Below are positions 55,488 to 64,000 of a stretch of 64,000 nt of DNA, piece after piece; the first letter of the stretch is position 1; every line of letters starts with the position of its first letter. Under the pieces are notes generated by a model. That model saw only the letters and a list, made by a program, of their open reading frames with translations, ran no database searches and was not told the origin of the DNA. Origin of the DNA: Thauera phenolivorans (lineage in GTDB: Bacteria > Pseudomonadota > Gammaproteobacteria > Burkholderiales > Rhodocyclaceae). The DNA is taken from assembly GCF_001696715.1 (NCBI RefSeq), contig NZ_MBFM01000002.1, positions 357,311-421,310 of the forward strand, written 5' to 3'. The translations under genes and the position numbers were made by a program.

Positions 55488-55528
55488 GGGGTTATGGGTC
55501 TCTGGCTTCGGATGACGAAAACCATCCG

Positions 55529-55557
55529 AGTATACGCGAGCGCCCGCCCCAATCCAA
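55529..55557 (-). promoter_or_regulatory. Sigma-70-type promoter of rpoE
   Basis: On the minus strand TTGGAT (55552-55557) and TATACT (55529-55534) are separated by exactly 17 bp, close to consensus. It lies about 42 bp upstream of the rpoE start codon. Confidence 0.55.
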
Positions 55558-55574
55558 AAAACGACACCTGTTCT

Positions 55575-55602
55575 GAAGACAGGCCCCTCCGCAATTAGTT
55601 CA
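55575..55602 (-). promoter_or_regulatory. Candidate sigma-E promoter of the rpoE operon
   Basis: On the minus strand TGAACTA (55596-55602), 15 bp, then GTCTTC (55575-55580). The sigma-E consensus as I know it is GGAACTT-N15-GTCTAA, so the spacing is exact and most core positions match. It is upstream of the sigma-70-type promoter and would give autoregulation. Confidence 0.5.
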
Positions 55603-55722
55603 GACGCCGACAGGGCTTTTACCGCAGCGCACACCCCGCCTCGTCGAGCCCATGTCGGCATGCTGGGGGAACCGCCGCGTGCTATATTTTTCACCTTCTC
55701 GCATCGGCCGGATGGATACAGG

Positions 55723-57315
55723 GTGAAACAGTACGACGTCCTCATTCTCGGAAGCGGCACGGCTGGACAGTCGCTCGCCCTGCGCCTCGCCGACCAGCAG
55801 CGCGTCGCTCTGGTCACCAAGCGCGAGCTCACCGACAGCGCAAGCGCGTGGGCCCAGGGCGGCATCGCCGCGGTGCTCGACGCCACCGACAGCGTCGAGG
55901 CGCACATCCAGGACACCTTCACCGCCGGCGCCGGCCTGTGCGACCCGGTGGCCACCCGCTTCGTGGTGGAGAACAGCCGTCGGGCGATCGAATGGCTGAT
56001 CGAACGCGGCGTGCCCTTCACCCGCGAAGACGAATCCGCGATCGGCTACCACCTCACCCGCGAGGGCGGCCACTCCCACCGCCGCATCATCCACGCCGCG
56101 GACGCCACCGGCGCCGCGGTGCAGGCGACGCTCGGCGCGCAGGTCCGCGCCCATCCGAACATCGACATCTTCGAGCACCACATCGCGATCGACCTCGTGC
56201 TCGGCGACAAGATCGGCCACCCCGAACTGGGCTGCGTGGGTGCCTATGTCCTCGACATCGAGGCCGGCACGGTGGTGACCTTCGGCGCGCGCAATACGGT
56301 CCTCGCCACCGGCGGCACCGGCAAGGTCTACCTGTATACGACCAACCCGGACGTCGCCACCGGCGACGGCGTGGCAATGGCCTGGCGCGCCGGCTGCCGG
56401 GTGGGCAACATGGAGTTCATCCAGTTTCACCCCACCTGCCTGTACCACCCGCAGGAGAAGTCCTTCCTCATCTCCGAGGCCGTGCGTGGCGAAGGCGGTG
56501 TGCTGCGCCTGCCCGACGGCACCCGCTTCATGCCCGACCACGATCCGCGTGCCGAACTCGCGCCACGCGACATCGTCGCCCGGGCGATCGACCGCGAGAT
56601 GAAGCGGCGCGGACTCGACTGCGTCTATCTGGACATCACGCACAAGCCTGCGGAATGGATTCGCGAGCATTTCCCGACAATCCACTCGCGCTGCCTCGAG
56701 CTCGGCATCGACATCACCAAGGACCCGATCCCGGTGGTGCCCGCCGCGCACTATTCGTGCGGCGGCATCGTCACCGACCTCGCTGCCCGCACCGACGTGC
56801 CCAACCTGTACTCGGTGGGCGAATCCGCCTTCACCGGCCTGCACGGCGCGAACCGGCTGGCCAGCAACTCGCTGCTCGAGTGCCTGGTGTTCGGCGAATC
56901 CGCCGCGAAGGACATCCTGTCGCAGCCGCAGACGCCCGTCCCTACCCTGCCCGAGTGGGACGAGAGCCGCGTGACCGACGCCGACGAGGAAGTGGTGATC
57001 ACCCACAACTGGGCAGAACTGCGCCAGGCGATGTGGGACTACGTGGGCATCGTGCGGACCACCAAGCGGCTGCAACGCGCGCAGCACCGGATCCGGCTGC
57101 TGGAGAGCGAGATCCACGAGTTCTATTCCAACTTCCGCGTCAGCAACGACCTGATCGAACTGCGCAACCTGGTGGTGACCGCCGACCTGATCGTGCGCTG
57201 CGCACTGCTGCGCAAGGAAAGCCGGGGCCTGCACTCTTCAGCCGACTACCCCGAGACCCTGCCCGACCCGCGCCCCACCCTCCTCCGCCCGCCGCGGCGC
57301 AAGCGCGCCCGCTAG
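55723..57315 (+). CDS. nadB: L-aspartate oxidase NadB
   Basis: A 530-residue FAD enzyme that oxidises aspartate to iminoaspartate for NAD synthesis. FAD motif [18 protein letters not shown] at the N-terminus, [64 protein letters not shown] and [20 protein letters not shown] are visible. GTG 55723 is the inferred start, since longer frames add a segment without family similarity. It is divergent from rpoE across 235 bp. Confidence 0.95.
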   Translation: MKQYDVLILGSGTAGQSLALRLADQQRVALVTKRELTDSASAWAQGGIAAVLDATDSVEAHIQDTFTAGAGLCDPVATRFVVENSRRAIEWLIERGVPFTREDESAIGYHLTREGGHSHRRIIHAADATGAAVQATLGAQVRAHPNIDIFEHHIAIDLVLGDKIGHPELGCVGAYVLDIEAGTVVTFGARNTVLATGGTGKVYLYTTNPDVATGDGVAMAWRAGCRVGNMEFIQFHPTCLYHPQEKSFLISEAVRGEGGVLRLPDGTRFMPDHDPRAELAPRDIVARAIDREMKRRGLDCVYLDITHKPAEWIREHFPTIHSRCLELGIDITKDPIPVVPAAHYSCGGIVTDLAARTDVPNLYSVGESAFTGLHGANRLASNSLLECLVFGESAAKDILSQPQTPVPTLPEWDESRVTDADEEVVITHNWAELRQAMWDYVGIVRTTKRLQRAQHRIRLLESEIHEFYSNFRVSNDLIELRNLVVTADLIVRCALLRKESRGLHSSADYPETLPDPRPTLLRPPRRKRAR

Positions 57316-57788
57316 CCCGTCGCTGCCGCTCCGGCCTTGTGCCGGAGCCAGATCCGGAGCGGTCGCCAGCCTCCTGACGGCAGGTTGGCCGGAACCAGCA
57401 TCATCGCCCGCGCCCGCGGGCGCTCGCCGGCTCGATCGCCGACGACGGGCTCGAGCGTCATCCACACCGCCCAGCCGAAATCCACCGCGCCCGGACGAAC
57501 CCGGCACGCCACTTCCAGCCTGCCTTCGATCAGCGTCACGCCGCCGTCGGCAGCCAGCGTCATCGCGCGGCCCGCACGGCGGAGCTCCCCGCGCAGCGCC
57601 TGCGCCAGGGACGCCGCAAGCACCCCGCCGAGGAACACCGCGGTGACGGCGGGCGACCAGCCCCAGTCACCGCCGCTCCCGCCCGCGAGCACATGAAAAA
57701 GCGTCAGTGCCGCCGCCACATGGACGAGCAGGACTGACGCCATCACGCCCCTCGAGGGGCGCAGTTCGAGCCTCAGCGGCAGACGCAT
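57312..57788 (-). CDS. YgfX-like membrane protein
   Basis: A 158-residue protein with two adjacent hydrophobic segments ([23 protein letters not shown] and [19 protein letters not shown]) followed by a basic C-terminal domain ending in RIWLRHKAG. Size, topology and its neighbourhood beside nadB, as with ygfX in E. coli, suggest the YgfX/CptA family, which has been linked to cytoskeleton inhibition. It converges with nadB, overlapping it by four bases. Confidence 0.6.
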   Translation of the reverse strand: MRLPLRLELRPSRGVMASVLLVHVAAALTLFHVLAGGSGGDWGWSPAVTAVFLGGVLAASLAQALRGELRRAGRAMTLAADGGVTLIEGRLEVACRVRPGAVDFGWAVWMTLEPVVGDRAGERPRARAMMLVPANLPSGGWRPLRIWLRHKAGAAATG

Positions 57789-57809
57789 GGCCTTGCCATG
57801 CCCCGCCGC

Positions 57810-59045
<1,236 letters not shown>

Positions 59046-59090
59046 TGGCAGCTCCGTATGGAAACAAGGCGGAGGAAATGATGATTCGAT

Positions 59091-59117
59091 CCGGACCCCG
59101 CGGTGCGCGGGACCCGG
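59091..59117 (-). other. Hairpin between acpP and fabF
   Basis: A 12-bp stem (two G-U wobbles) with a 3-nt loop starts 18 bp after the acpP stop; no T run follows. It may stabilise the acpP message end or lower fabF read-through. Confidence 0.45.
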
Positions 59118-59135
59118 AAGGAAGCGTTGACGTTG

Positions 59136-59375
59136 TTACTTCTTGACGTTGGCGTTCACGTAGTCGATCGCCTGCTGAACGCTGGTAATCTTCTCGGCTT
59201 CCTCGTCGGGGATCTCGCACTCGAACTCTTCCTCGAGCGCCATCACCAGTTCCACGGTATCCAGCGAATCCGCGCCGAGATCGTCCACGAACGAGGACTC
59301 GTTCTTGATCTCCGATTCGTTCACGCCAAGTTGCTCAGCGACGATCTTCTTGACGCGCTGCTCGATATTTTCCAT
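59136..59375 (-). CDS. acpP: Acyl carrier protein AcpP
   Basis: A 79-residue acidic protein with the phosphopantetheine site S37 in [10 protein letters not shown]. It carries the growing acyl chain and is the substrate of AcpS at 44621. Length and sequence are standard. Confidence 0.98.
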   Translation of the reverse strand: MENIEQRVKKIVAEQLGVNESEIKNESSFVDDLGADSLDTVELVMALEEEFECEIPDEEAEKITSVQQAIDYVNANVKK

Positions 59376-59465
59376 GAAAAACTCCTTCTAGACCCTATGG
59401 TCTGTAAATTGGGAAAAGCCGGCGTATTCTACCAAAACGACGGGGAACCGCTATCCCGCCTGCGA

Positions 59466-60215
59466 TCAGGACATGTACATGCCGCCATTGACGTGCAGGG
59501 TGGTACCCGTCACGTAGGCGGCGGCGGGCGAAGCGAGGAAGGCGACGGCGCCGGCGATCTCCTCCGGACGCCCGAGGCGGCCGAGCGCGATATTGCCCAG
59601 CAGGGCATCGCGCGCCGCGTCAGGTAATGCGCGCGTCATGTCGGTGTCGATGAAGCCGGGCGCCACGCAGTTGACCGTGATGTTGCGGCTGCCCAACTCG
59701 CGCGCCAACGCGCGGGCCATGCCCGCCACGCCCGCCTTCGCCGCCGCATAGTTGGCCTGGCCGGGGTTGCCCGACGACGCCACCACCGAGGTGATGTTGA
59801 TGATGCGGCCTGCGCGCGCCTTCATCATCCCGCGCATCACCAGCTTGCTCATGCGGAAGACGGCGCGCAAGTTGGTGTCTACCACCGCATCCCACTCTTC
59901 GTCCTTCATTCGCATCGCGAGGTTGTCGCGGGTGATGCCGGCGTTGTTGACCAGGATGCCGACGACGCCGAAGCGCTTCTCCACCTCGCCCACCAGCGCC
60001 TCGCAGGCGGCGGCGTCGGTGACGTTCAGCATCATCCCCGCGCCCTTCATACCCGCATCGGCGATCGCCTTGTCGATGTCGGCGGCGCCCGCCTCGGAGG
60101 TGGCGGTGCCGACCACGGTTGCGCCGAGGCGGCCGAGCTCGAGCGCGACCGCACGACCGATGCCGCGCGACGCGCCGGTTACCAGGGCGACCTGCCCTTC
60201 AAGCGAAAAACTCAT
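59466..60215 (-). CDS. fabG: 3-oxoacyl-[acyl-carrier-protein] reductase FabG
   Basis: A 249-residue SDR: TGASRGIG, NNAGITRDNL, serine in NITSVVASSGNPGQANYAAAKAG with the catalytic Tyr and Lys, and FIDTDMTRALP. It reduces 3-oxoacyl-ACP with NADPH. It follows fabD by two bases. Confidence 0.97.
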   Translation of the reverse strand: MSFSLEGQVALVTGASRGIGRAVALELGRLGATVVGTATSEAGAADIDKAIADAGMKGAGMMLNVTDAAACEALVGEVEKRFGVVGILVNNAGITRDNLAMRMKDEEWDAVVDTNLRAVFRMSKLVMRGMMKARAGRIINITSVVASSGNPGQANYAAAKAGVAGMARALARELGSRNITVNCVAPGFIDTDMTRALPDAARDALLGNIALGRLGRPEEIAGAVAFLASPAAAYVTGTTLHVNGGMYMS

Positions 60216-60217
60216 GC

Positions 60218-61150
60218 TCAGGCCCTCACCGCAGCAATCGATTGTTCCAGGCTCGCCGCATCGTGCGCCGAGCCGCCTTCCACTTCCTTCGCGATGCGCT
60301 TCGTCATGCCCGCGAGCACCTTGCCCGGACCGCATTCGATGACGTGGCTCATGCCGCGGCGCCCCATCTCCTGCACGGTTTCGATCCAGCGCACCGGCGA
60401 GAAGGCCTGGCGCACGAGGGCGTCGCGGATCTCGTCCGGCGCAGTGCGGACCGCGACATCGACGTTGTTGAGCACCTCGATCTGCGGCGTCGCGATCGCG
60501 ACGTTCGCGAGGCGCTCGGCGAGCCGTTCGGCCGCCGGACGCATCAGCGCGCAATGGAAAGGCGCGGACACCGGCAACAGCACCGCGCGCTTGGCGCCGC
60601 GTGCCTTGGCGGCGTCGACCGCGCGCTCCACCGCCGCCTTCGCGCCGGCGATGACGATCTGGCCCGGCGCGTTGAGGTTGGCCGCCTCGACCACCTCGCC
60701 CTGCGCCGCTTCGGCGCAGGCTTCACGCACCACATCGACCTCGAGGCCGAGCAGCGCCGCCATCGCGCCGTCGCCCGCCGGCACCGCCTCCTGCATCGCC
60801 TGTGCACGGAATCGCACCAGCGGCACGGCATCGGCAAAGGCCAGCGCGCCGGCGGCGACCAGGGCGGAATACTCGCCGAGGCTGTGACCGGCGACCATCG
60901 CCGGCTGCAGACCGCCCGCGGCGAGCCAGGCGCGCCAGGTGGCGACGCCGGCAGTGAGCATCAGCGGTTGGGTGTTGACCGTGAGCGCGAGGCGCTCGGC
61001 CGGCCCCTCGCACACCATCCGCCACAAGTCCTCACCGAGCGCCTCGGACGCCTCGGCGAAGGTCTCGCGAATCACCGCAGACTCGCCATAAGCATTCATC
61101 ATGCCGACGGACTGCGACCCCTGACCGGGAAAAACCAGTGCAAAAGCCAT
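60218..61150 (-). CDS. fabD: Malonyl CoA-acyl carrier protein transacylase FabD
   Basis: A 310-residue enzyme loading malonyl groups on ACP. FVFPGQGSQ-type start (LVFPGQGSQSVGM), nucleophile S90 in AGHSLGEYSAL, and the substrate arginine and histidine in VPLVRFRAQAMQ and SAPFHCALM. It lies 34 bp after fabH. Confidence 0.97.
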   Translation of the reverse strand: MAFALVFPGQGSQSVGMMNAYGESAVIRETFAEASEALGEDLWRMVCEGPAERLALTVNTQPLMLTAGVATWRAWLAAGGLQPAMVAGHSLGEYSALVAAGALAFADAVPLVRFRAQAMQEAVPAGDGAMAALLGLEVDVVREACAEAAQGEVVEAANLNAPGQIVIAGAKAAVERAVDAAKARGAKRAVLLPVSAPFHCALMRPAAERLAERLANVAIATPQIEVLNNVDVAVRTAPDEIRDALVRQAFSPVRWIETVQEMGRRGMSHVIECGPGKVLAGMTKRIAKEVEGGSAHDAASLEQSIAAVRA

Positions 61151-61184
61151 TATTTCTCCGCTTTTCGAGATTGCGTACGGGCGC

Positions 61185-62150
61185 TCAGAAGTCGATCAGC
61201 GCCGCGCCCCAGGTGAAACCGCCGCCGACGCCTTCGAGGACGATCCGCTGGCCACGCTGCAGGTGCCCTTCGCGAACGGCGACGTCGAGCGCGAGCGGAA
61301 TCGACGCCGCAGAGGTGTTGCCGTGCCGGGCTACGGTGGTGATCACGTTGTCCATCGACAGCCCGAGCCGCTTCGCGGTGGCCTGGATGATGCGAAGGTT
61401 GGCCTGGTGCGGGATCAGCCAGTCGACCGATTCGGCCGATACGCCTGCCTTGTCGAGCACCTCGGAGGCCACTTCGCCGAGCACCTTCACCGCGAACTTG
61501 AACACCGCCTGCCCGTCCATGCGGAGGAAGGGATCGCCGATCACCTGCCCCGAGGCGACGCTGCCGGCCACGCACAGAATCGGGTGGTGACTGCCATCGG
61601 CATGCAGCGCGGAAGCGAGGATGCCGGGCTTGTCCGAGGTCTCGAGCACCACCGCGCCCGCGCCGTCGCCGAAGAGCACGCAGGTGCTGCGATCGGACCA
61701 GTCGAGGATGCGCGAGAAGACTTCGGCACCGACCACGAGGGCGCGCTTGTGGCTGCCCGAGCGGATGAACTTCTCGGCGATGGTCAGCCCGTAGATGAAG
61801 CCGGCGCACACCGCCTGCACGTCGAAGGCGGCGCAGCTGTTGCGGATGCCGAGCTTGGACTGGAGCAGGGCCGCGGTACTGGGAAAGATGTAATCGGGCG
61901 TCGAGGTGGCGACGATGATGAGGTCGATATCGTCCGGGTCGCAGCCGGCCGCTTCGATCGCGCGCTCGGAAGCGACGCGCGCGAGGTCGCTCGCGCCCAC
62001 GTCCGCCGCGGCCAGGTGGCGGGCGCGAATCCCGGTGCGGGCCGCGACCCACTCGTCCGACGTGTCGATGCCGCGTGCGACCAGGTCGTCGTTGCTGACC
62101 GGCTCGCCCGGCAGATAGCTGCCCGTGCCGGCAATCCTTACATGAATCAT
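61185..62150 (-). CDS. fabH: 3-oxoacyl-[acyl-carrier-protein] synthase III FabH
   Basis: A 321-residue initiating condensing enzyme. Active C115 ([13 protein letters not shown]), histidine in [11 protein letters not shown], asparagine in [14 protein letters not shown]. It uses acetyl-CoA and malonyl-ACP. It overlaps the plsX stop by four bases. Confidence 0.97.
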   Translation of the reverse strand: MIHVRIAGTGSYLPGEPVSNDDLVARGIDTSDEWVAARTGIRARHLAAADVGASDLARVASERAIEAAGCDPDDIDLIIVATSTPDYIFPSTAALLQSKLGIRNSCAAFDVQAVCAGFIYGLTIAEKFIRSGSHKRALVVGAEVFSRILDWSDRSTCVLFGDGAGAVVLETSDKPGILASALHADGSHHPILCVAGSVASGQVIGDPFLRMDGQAVFKFAVKVLGEVASEVLDKAGVSAESVDWLIPHQANLRIIQATAKRLGLSMDNVITTVARHGNTSAASIPLALDVAVREGHLQRGQRIVLEGVGGGFTWGAALIDF

Positions 62151-63169
62151 GCTTTCCCCTCGCTCATGCTCGCCATGCGTTCGCTGATGCGCTCGATCAG
62201 CCTGTTGCCCGCCGCCTCGGCCGCCCGGTTGATCGCCTGCTCGAAGGCGAAGGCGTCGGCCGAACCGTGGCTCTTGACCACCACCCCGCGCAGGCCGAGC
62301 AGCGGCGCACCATTGTAGACGCGATGGTCGACGCGCTGCTTGAAGCGCTTGAGCGCGGGCATCGCCACCAGCGCCGTCAGCTTGGTGAGCCAGTTGCGGG
62401 TGAACTCCTGGCGCAGGAAAGTGCCGAGCATCTGGGCAAGACCTTCGGAGGTCTTCAGCGCGACGTTACCGACGAAGCCGTCGCACACCACGACATCGAC
62501 CGTGCCCTTGTAGATGTCGTCGCCCTCGACGTTGCCGTAGAAGTTGAGCCCGCTCGCGCGCAGCAGCTCGCCCGCCTCCTTGACGACGTCGTTGCCCTTG
62601 ATCGCCTCTTCGCCGATGTTGAGCAGGCCCACGCTGGGGCGCTCGCGGTGCTCGATGGCCGCCACCAGCATCGCGCCCATGACGCCGAACTGGAGCAGAT
62701 GCTCGGCCGAGCAGTCCACGTTCGCGCCGAGATCGAGCACATAGGAGTGGCCGCGCAGGTTGGGCAGCACGGAGGCGATCGCCGGCCGGTCGATGCCGGG
62801 CAGGGTCTTCAGGACGAAACGGGAAATCGCCATCAACGCGCCGGTGTTGCCGGCGGAGACGGCCGCATCGGCCTCGCCCGCCTTCACGAGGTCGGCCGCG
62901 ACACGAATCGAGGAATCCTTCTTGGTGCGCATCGCGATCGCGGGCGGATCGTCGGACATGACGACCTCGCTAGCGTGGCGGATGCGCAGACGATCACCGA
63001 ACCGGGCGGCGGCCTGTTCGGTCAGGGGGCGGATGAGTTCTTCACGCCCCACCAGAATGACGCGGGCTGCGGGGTGGGCACGCAGGAAATTGAGTGCGGC
63101 CGGAACGGTCACGACCGCACCGTGATCGCCACCCATGCAGTCCACTGCTATGGTGACATCCATCGGCAT
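62147..63169 (-). CDS. plsX: Phosphate acyltransferase PlsX
   Basis: A 340-residue enzyme converting acyl-ACP to acyl-phosphate for phospholipid synthesis. Signatures: [57 protein letters not shown], and [19 protein letters not shown]. Met1 (63169) or Met3 (63163) could start; the second has GAG six bases upstream. A strong terminator lies between it and rpmF. Confidence 0.96.
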   Translation of the reverse strand: MPMDVTIAVDCMGGDHGAVVTVPAALNFLRAHPAARVILVGREELIRPLTEQAAARFGDRLRIRHASEVVMSDDPPAIAMRTKKDSSIRVAADLVKAGEADAAVSAGNTGALMAISRFVLKTLPGIDRPAIASVLPNLRGHSYVLDLGANVDCSAEHLLQFGVMGAMLVAAIEHRERPSVGLLNIGEEAIKGNDVVKEAGELLRASGLNFYGNVEGDDIYKGTVDVVVCDGFVGNVALKTSEGLAQMLGTFLRQEFTRNWLTKLTALVAMPALKRFKQRVDHRVYNGAPLLGLRGVVVKSHGSADAFAFEQAINRAAEAAGNRLIERISERMASMSEGKA

Positions 63170-63195
63170 CTCGCGTGAATCAGGAATTCTTCAGG

Positions 63196-63234
63196 GAAAA
63201 AAAGGCGGCGCAGCGCCGGATGCGCTGCGCCGCC
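63196..63234 (-). terminator. Strong terminator between rpmF and plsX
   Basis: GGCGGCGCAGCGC and GCGCTGCGCCGCC form a perfect 13-bp stem with a 5-nt loop, followed by T7 on the minus strand. It lies about 25 bp past the rpmF stop and 27 bp before the plsX start. Confidence 0.9.
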
Positions 63235-63258
63235 CTCGGGATCAGGCAGCGGAGCCGG

Positions 63259-63438
63259 TCACTCGCCCTTGGTGGCGATGACCTTGCGACCGCGGTAGAA
63301 ACCGTTCGGGCTCACGTGGTGACGCAGATGCACTTCGCCGGTGGTCGACTCGACGGCCAGCGCGGGGGTGCCGAGGGCGTCGTGCGAACGACGCATGCCG
63401 CGACGGGAGGGGGATTTCTTGTTCTGCTGAACGGCCAT
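63259..63438 (-). CDS. rpmF: 50S ribosomal protein L32
   Basis: A 59-residue basic protein beginning [20 protein letters not shown], with [19 protein letters not shown] sequence (here [16 protein letters not shown]) near the end. It matches betaproteobacterial L32 without the zinc-binding cysteines. It lies between yceD and plsX, the usual order. Confidence 0.97.
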   Translation of the reverse strand: MAVQQNKKSPSRRGMRRSHDALGTPALAVESTTGEVHLRHHVSPNGFYRGRKVIATKGE

Positions 63439-63468
63439 GATTAATGCTCCTGATACAAATGTTTGCGC

Positions 63469-63981
63469 CTAGTTCTTGCCCGTGCCGCGTAGCGCGGACA
63501 GCTTGGCAAAAGGCGATTCCTTTACCGTTCCGCCGTCGGGGCGGAGCGAATCACAGTTTTGGTGTCGTGGTGCGATCGGCAGCGCAAGCAGGATTTCGTC
63601 CTCGACCAGACCGAGCACGCCGAGTTCGCCATCCACCTCGATCGCATCGACCTCGTCGTCTTCCAGCTCCTCTTCCGGGATCGGCTGGCCCGAACGCACC
63701 GGCTGCAGCACGCTGTCGAGCTGGAGCGGCCAGGCGATCGCGCCGAGGCAGCGCTGGCAGCGCAGATTCAGCACGCCCTGCGCCGTCAGCCGCAACTGCG
63801 GCCTGCGCTCGGCATCGAGCCGGCCAACGATCCCGAAGACCACCGTCCCGCTGTCGTCCGCGAGCGCATCCGCGAGACGGACGAGCCGTGCAACAGCCAC
63901 CGTCCCGGACAGGCTTCGGCCTTCGGCCGCGAACCGGAACGGGTCGGCAATGTAAGAGGATTGAACGCTTTGCTCCGACAT
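63469..63981 (-). CDS. yceD: YceD family protein (DUF177)
   Basis: A 170-residue protein with the DUF177 core: GVLNLRCQRCLGAIAWPL, an acidic stretch (EEELEDDEVDAIEVDGELGVLGLVEDEILLALPIAPRH) and the C-terminal SPFAKLSALRG. Members are encoded upstream of rpmF and in plants and E. coli are linked to 23S rRNA accumulation. It is the first gene seen at the right edge and probably co-transcribed with rpmF. Confidence 0.93.
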   Translation of the reverse strand: MSEQSVQSSYIADPFRFAAEGRSLSGTVAVARLVRLADALADDSGTVVFGIVGRLDAERRPQLRLTAQGVLNLRCQRCLGAIAWPLQLDSVLQPVRSGQPIPEEELEDDEVDAIEVDGELGVLGLVEDEILLALPIAPRHQNCDSLRPDGGTVKESPFAKLSALRGTGKN

Positions 63982-64000
63982 AAGCGCGTGAGTATATCAA

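Overview
The window is about 64 kb of GC-rich chromosomal DNA. Gene content and order point to a denitrifying betaproteobacterium of the Thauera/Azoarcus/Aromatoleum group (Rhodocyclales, Zoogloeaceae). The evidence is a cytochrome cd1 nitrite reductase locus with its heme d1 genes, the long housekeeping block yceD-rpmF-plsX-fabHDG-acpP-fabF ... rpoE-rseABC-mucD-lepA-lepB-rnc-era-recO-pdxJ-acpS-nagZ-uvrC-pgsA-tRNA-Gly-tRNA-Cys, and a DUF2863 protein, a family I know from betaproteobacteria. No transposase, integrase, CRISPR array, rRNA or phage gene is visible. The taxonomic placement is inference from gene content.

Left part (1-6 kb): the C-terminus of ppsR, a DUF2863 gene and msrB on the plus strand. 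Convergent to them are a D-2-hydroxyacid dehydrogenase, a BktB-like thiolase, a CobD/CbiB-family membrane protein and a CoA-type Nudix hydrolase. At 6.1-14.2 kb lies a minor-pilin/tip-adhesin cluster of type IV pili, read on the minus strand (fimT-type pilin, a second fimT-type pilin, pilV, pilW, pilX, pilY1, pilE and a small secreted protein). A CRP/Vfr-like palindrome sits in its 416-bp leader. A retropepsin-like protease and an ankyrin-repeat protein follow.

The denitrification locus (16.0-22.7 kb) reads nirS, nirC, nirF, a fused nirDL, nirG and nirH on the minus strand, with nirE divergent. NirJ is not in the window. A terminator follows nirS, and an FNR/DNR-like box lies between nirS and nirE.

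The middle (22.9-40.4 kb) is a mixed metabolic region: a CBS/DUF294 signalling protein, a MATE exporter, thiM, pncB, an SDR, a DUF393 protein, the metNIQ methionine importer, a trans-sulfuration enzyme, an unusual B12-type radical SAM protein with a CX4CX2C cluster motif, a hemerythrin, a DUF938 protein, a flavin reductase, gshA, a glycine-zipper membrane protein and an MgtC protein that runs in frame into an acidic/proline-rich tail.

The right part (40.6-64 kb) is conserved core: tRNA-Cys and tRNA-Gly, phospholipid synthesis, DNA repair, peptidoglycan recycling, RNA maturation, protein export, the sigma-E envelope-stress operon with two candidate promoters in tandem, nadB, and the fatty-acid operon.

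The most distinctive non-coding signal is a family of short GTAG-headed stem-loops, of the type associated with REP sequences. They lie in seven intergenic sites, mostly in alternating orientation. Their stems differ in sequence but keep base pairing, which suggests an active or recently active REP/RAYT system elsewhere in the genome.
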